A stretch of 64,000 nucleotides of DNA from Chryseobacterium echinoideorum (GTDB lineage Bacteria; Bacteroidota; Bacteroidia; Flavobacteriales; Weeksellaceae), in contig NZ_VKNW01000009.1 in the NCBI RefSeq assembly GCF_007474535.1, forward strand, positions 62,001 through 126,000. The letters run 5' to 3'. The notes below the pieces were generated by a model, which searched no databases, had not been told where the DNA came from, and saw only the letters and a program-made list of their open reading frames with translations. Each line of letters opens with the position of its first letter. Positions within the stretch are counted from its first letter, which is position 1. Below are positions 60,461 through 64,000 of the stretch, in pieces. A program made the position numbers and the translations under genes.

Positions 60461-63400
60461 ATGGCTTCAAACAAAATACAATTTAGAAGTATTCACGAAC
60501 TTAAAGATCCGGCTTTAAACAATAAGCTGGCTCAAAAAGAGTTCCAAGAAGAAATTCCGGTAGAAGATTTCTTAGAAGGTACTCAGAAAAACGATTCAGG
60601 TACATCAAGAAGAGATTTCTTGAAACTGTTGGGATTCTCTACAGCAGCAGTTACTTTAGCTGCCTGTGAAGCACCGGTAATCAAAACGATTCCTTATGTG
60701 GTAAAGCCGCACGAAATCATTCCGGGTATTCCTAATTATTACGCTTCAACATATTTTGACGGGTTCGATTTTGCGAGTGTTTTAGTAAAAACGCGTGAAG
60801 GGAGACCTATCAAGATTGAACCGAATCCTGTTGCGGGAGATTTAGGTAAAACAAACGCAAGAGCTCAGGCAAGTGTACTTTCTCTTTATGATAATGACAA
60901 AGTAAAGCAACCTAAGCTTGACGGTAAAGACGAAACTTTTGATAAAGTTGATGATTTCGTTATCAAAGGTTTAAATGAAGCTCAGGCTGCAGGTAAAAAA
61001 ATTGTGTTATTATCACATTCTTTTGCTTCTCCTACTTTCAAAAAATTATTTGCTGAATTTAAAGCAAAATATCCTACTGCCGAACTCGTAACTTATGATG
61101 CTCTTCCTTATTCCGCAGGTTTAGATGCCGCTCAGGAAGTTTTTGGAACGAGAGCATTGCCGGTTTATGATCTTAGAGGAACTGAATTAGTTGTTTCTTT
61201 TCAGGCAGATTTCTTAGGAGATTATAATGCATCAAGCTTAGAAACTTCTTATGCAGCCGCTAGAACGCCGGGAGCAAGTATGCTGAGACACGTTCAGGTT
61301 GAATCTAATATGTCTCTTACGGGCGCTAATGCAGATGAAAGAATCAGATTAAAGCCGAGTGATGTAAACAAAACTTTAGTTGAAGTTTACAACGCAGTTG
61401 TTGGAGGTGGTTCTTCAGACAAAGTAGCTGCCGGAATAGCAAAAGAACTTCAGGCGAAAGGCAGCAAAGCTGTTGTTTTTGCAGACGGTTCTAAAGCGGC
61501 ACAGGTTTTAGCTCACTTAATTAACCAAAAATTAGGATCAGTTGCTTTTACAGGTAAAGCAAATTTCCTTAAAGAATTTGATAAAGCAAGATTCCAGGAG
61601 TTTTTAGGTTGGATGAATGCAGGACAGGTTGGAGTTTTGATTTCTAACAATGTAGATCCTGTTTATTCTCATCATAAAGGTCAGGATTTCAAAAAATCTT
61701 TAGAAAAAGTACCTTACGTAATTGCGGTTACAGATAAGAAAAACAATATGTATAAGGCAGCGAAAGCTGTAATCCCGGTAGCTAACTGGCTTGAGTCTTG
61801 GGGAGATGTAGAGCCTCAGACTGGTGTTTATGCATTAATGCAGCCTACTATTCAAAAAATTTACAAATCAAGACAGATTGAAGAATCTTTATTGGTTTGG
61901 AAAAATGGTAAAAATAACGCTGCTAATAATTATTACGATTACTTAAAAGCCAATTCTGCTTCCGTTTTAGGTGGAGTTTCTTTCAATAAAGCACTTTATA
62001 ACGGTTTTGTAACATCTGCTAATGCGACATCTTTATCTTATGCAGGAGGAAATGCAGGTCAGGCTATAGCTGAATTAGGAAACTTTAAAGCATCTAAATT
62101 AGAATTAGTGCTTTATACTAAGACGTCTATGGGAGACGGAACTCAGGCAAACAACCCTTGGTTGCAGGAATTACCGGATCCATTGACAAGAATGTCTTGG
62201 GATAATTATTTGACAATTTCTCCAAAAGATGCTGAAGAGCTTGGTATAGAAAATGATCTTAATGCAAGAATGCAGCTAGACGGTTCTGTAGTAAACCTTA
62301 CAGTAAACGGAGTTAAAATTGAAAATGTACCGGTATTTATTCAACCTGGTCAGGCAGACGGATCCGTTGGTCTTGCATTGGGTTACGGTAAAAAAGATTC
62401 TGGTGCTACGGCGGATACAGGGGTAAATGCCTATCCTTTATTTGATGGATCAAACCTCGTAGTTTCTAATGTTTCTATTGAAAAAACTGGAGAAGAACAC
62501 GAGTTCGCAGGGATTCAGCTTCAAAATACATTAATGGGACGTTACGATATTGCTAAAGAAGTTCCTTTGGCTGAGTTTATTAACGTACCTTTCGATGACG
62601 AACACCACGGTTGGAACAAACCATTAGAATATCACACCATCAGCGGTGCACTTCCGGCAGGTAAAATTGACCTTTGGGATGCCTTTGATGATACAGACGG
62701 ACCTCACTTCAACTTATCAATTGATCTGAACTCTTGTACTGGCTGCGGAGCATGTATTATTGCTTGTCAGGCAGAAAACAATGTTCCGGTAGTAGGTAAA
62801 GAAGAGATGAGAATGTCTAGAGATATGTATTGGTTAAGAATTGACCGTTACTATTCATCTAAGCAGAAAGTTGGAGTTTATGATGGACTGAAAGAAGGAA
62901 TGGCAGTTCCTGAGCTTTACGGAAGTGATGTTTTGGGCATTGATGGGGCTTTGGAGAATCCAGCAGAAAATCCGGATGTGATCTTCCAGCCGGTAATGTG
63001 TCAGCATTGTAACCACGCTCCTTGTGAAACGGTTTGTCCGGTTGCAGCAACATCTCACGGTAAGCAGGGACAAAACCACATGGCATACAACAGATGTATC
63101 GGTACAAGATATTGTGCTAACAACTGTCCTTATAAAGTAAGACGTTTCAATTGGTTCACATATAACCTGAATGACAAGTTCGATTTCAATATGAATAATG
63201 ATCTTGGAAGAATGGTTCTTAATCCTGATGTTGTTGTAAGAACAAGAGGGGTTATGGAGAAATGTTCTATGTGTATCCAAATGACTCAGAATACTATTCT
63301 TGAAGCGAAGAAAGAAGGTAGAAGAGTAGCAGAAGGAGAATTCCAGACTGCTTGTTCAAAAGCTTGTTCTACAGGCTCTATCAAGTTTGGAGATATGAAT

Positions 63401-63523
63401 GATAAAGAGTCTGAAGTTAGAAAATTATATTCTGGCAACAGAAGATATTATTTACTTGAAGAGATTGGAACCAAGCCAAACGTGTTCTATCACACTAAAG
63501 TAAGAAACAGAGTAGAAAAATAA
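60461..63523 (+). CDS. actB: Alternative complex III iron-sulfur/molybdopterin-like subunit ActB
   Basis: 1020 residues, the large peripheral subunit. An N-terminal twin-arginine-like segment TSRRDFLKLLGFSTAAVTLA precedes a Cys at about residue 69. The central domain is molybdopterin-oxidoreductase-like but probably lacks the cofactor, as in known ActB. The C-terminal ferredoxin-type domain has LNSCTGCGACIIACQAENN near 767, VMCQHCNHAPCETVCPVAAT near 845, CIGTRYCANNCPYKV near 878 and CSMCIQMTQ near 935, giving several Fe-S clusters. It is second in the actABC operon, 23 bases after actA. Confidence 0.95.
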   Translation: MASNKIQFRSIHELKDPALNNKLAQKEFQEEIPVEDFLEGTQKNDSGTSRRDFLKLLGFSTAAVTLAACEAPVIKTIPYVVKPHEIIPGIPNYYASTYFDGFDFASVLVKTREGRPIKIEPNPVAGDLGKTNARAQASVLSLYDNDKVKQPKLDGKDETFDKVDDFVIKGLNEAQAAGKKIVLLSHSFASPTFKKLFAEFKAKYPTAELVTYDALPYSAGLDAAQEVFGTRALPVYDLRGTELVVSFQADFLGDYNASSLETSYAAARTPGASMLRHVQVESNMSLTGANADERIRLKPSDVNKTLVEVYNAVVGGGSSDKVAAGIAKELQAKGSKAVVFADGSKAAQVLAHLINQKLGSVAFTGKANFLKEFDKARFQEFLGWMNAGQVGVLISNNVDPVYSHHKGQDFKKSLEKVPYVIAVTDKKNNMYKAAKAVIPVANWLESWGDVEPQTGVYALMQPTIQKIYKSRQIEESLLVWKNGKNNAANNYYDYLKANSASVLGGVSFNKALYNGFVTSANATSLSYAGGNAGQAIAELGNFKASKLELVLYTKTSMGDGTQANNPWLQELPDPLTRMSWDNYLTISPKDAEELGIENDLNARMQLDGSVVNLTVNGVKIENVPVFIQPGQADGSVGLALGYGKKDSGATADTGVNAYPLFDGSNLVVSNVSIEKTGEEHEFAGIQLQNTLMGRYDIAKEVPLAEFINVPFDDEHHGWNKPLEYHTISGALPAGKIDLWDAFDDTDGPHFNLSIDLNSCTGCGACIIACQAENNVPVVGKEEMRMSRDMYWLRIDRYYSSKQKVGVYDGLKEGMAVPELYGSDVLGIDGALENPAENPDVIFQPVMCQHCNHAPCETVCPVAATSHGKQGQNHMAYNRCIGTRYCANNCPYKVRRFNWFTYNLNDKFDFNMNNDLGRMVLNPDVVVRTRGVMEKCSMCIQMTQNTILEAKKEGRRVAEGEFQTACSKACSTGSIKFGDMNDKESEVRKLYSGNRRYYLLEEIGTKPNVFYHTKVRNRVEK

Positions 63524-63548
63524 AGTTTAAATAATAAATAGGTAAAAA

Positions 63549-64000
63549 ATGTCAGGACATTACGAAGCTCCGATAAGGGAACCTCTGATTATTGGTCACA
63601 AAACTTATCACGATATCACAGAAGATATTGCACGACCTATCGAAGAAAGAGCAGGTAAATTATGGTGGATTTCACTATATGCAGCCTTGGTTCTGTTCAT
63701 CTACGGATTTGGCTGTATCGCTTATACTATCGGAACAGGTATTGGAGCATGGGGGCTTAACAGAACTATTAACTGGGGTTGGGATATTACCAACTTCGTA
63801 TGGTGGGTAGGTATTGGTCACGCCGGTACGCTGATCTCAGCAGTATTATTATTATTTAGACAAAGATGGAGAATGTCTGTAAACCGTTCTGCGGAAGCGA
63901 TGACCATCTTCGCCGTTGTACAGGCAGCAATCTTCCCGGTAATTCACATGGGTAGAGTTTGGGTAGGATATTGGGTATTCCCTTTGCCCAACCAGTTTGG
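63549..64000 (+). CDS. actC: Alternative complex III integral membrane subunit ActC (NrfD family, partial)
   Basis: Starts with MSGHYEAPIREPLIIGHKTYH and continues past the window edge. The first membrane helix LWWISLYAALVLFIYGFGCIA near residue 38, VWWVGIGHAGTLISAVLLLF near 84 and AAIFPVIHMGRVWVGYW near 120 match NrfD/ActC, which binds quinol in the membrane. About 150 residues are visible of an expected 450 or more. It follows actB by 25 bases in the same operon. Confidence 0.93.
   Translation, partial: MSGHYEAPIREPLIIGHKTYHDITEDIARPIEERAGKLWWISLYAALVLFIYGFGCIAYTIGTGIGAWGLNRTINWGWDITNFVWWVGIGHAGTLISAVLLLFRQRWRMSVNRSAEAMTIFAVVQAAIFPVIHMGRVWVGYWVFPLPNQF

Noticed and set aside
1-64000. CRISPR arrays
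   Set aside because: No regularly spaced direct repeats were seen in any intergenic stretch.

Overview
The window is chromosomal DNA of a Chryseobacterium-like member of the Flavobacteriia (phylum Bacteroidota). Supporting signs are low GC, a GLPGLI-family secreted protein, the gliding lipoprotein GldH beside RicT and a class A PBP, an S46 dipeptidyl-peptidase, a SUF cluster in sufA-B-C-D order, alternative complex III genes, and promoters with the Bacteroidota -7 box TAnnTTTG. No rRNA, tRNA or CRISPR array was seen.

Layout. 1-9.4 kb: end of a probable thioesterase gene, thiL, pepT, HMG-CoA lyase, a TPR protein with a suspected C-terminal frameshift, an OsmC protein, a broken sulfurtransferase pseudogene, sufT, a DEDD exonuclease, a DUF4382 lipoprotein and csaA. 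9.5-21.4 kb: the competence/Mg-chelatase-like gene yifB (comM) is split in two by a ~10.4 kb AT-rich integrative element. 21.5-40.9 kb: S46 peptidase, META lipoprotein, hflX, cation/proton antiporters, an AlkD-like repair protein, a three-gene envelope cluster, truncated haemoglobin, a KirBac-like channel, gdhA, dprA, rhomboid protease and DUF3078 protein. 41.0-45.4 kb: the suf operon, carrying a decayed four-helix-bundle ORF and a palindromic repeat between its genes. 45.5-58.9 kb: GLPGLI protein, prs-rplY, a GDSL lipoprotein with an FadL-type porin, ricT-gldH-pbp1A, selO, a polytopic membrane protein and a SPOR protein. 59.1-64.0 kb: start of the alternative complex III operon (actA, actB, partial actC).

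The inserted element (10377-20742) is the most unusual part. Its ends carry imperfect 22-bp inverted arms. Joined as a circle they flank a 6-bp spacer whose centre is a GA dinucleotide, the architecture expected of a large serine integrase attP. Joining the chromosomal flanks at that GA restores the yifB reading frame exactly. The element encodes a large serine integrase; a type II restriction-modification locus with a HaeIII-like cytosine methyltransferase, a probable PD-(D/E)xK endonuclease and an XRE controller that needs a -1 shift on an A AAA AAA heptamer; a small serine recombinase; a two-gene operon of unknown function; an XRE repressor with two matching operators; two small membrane proteins, one with a zinc-binding-like cysteine cluster; and a 509-residue protein with motifs resembling a family A polymerase palm. 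No relaxase, conjugation or capsid gene was recognised. The best candidates for something undescribed are the polymerase-like protein with its integrase and the unknown two-gene operon.
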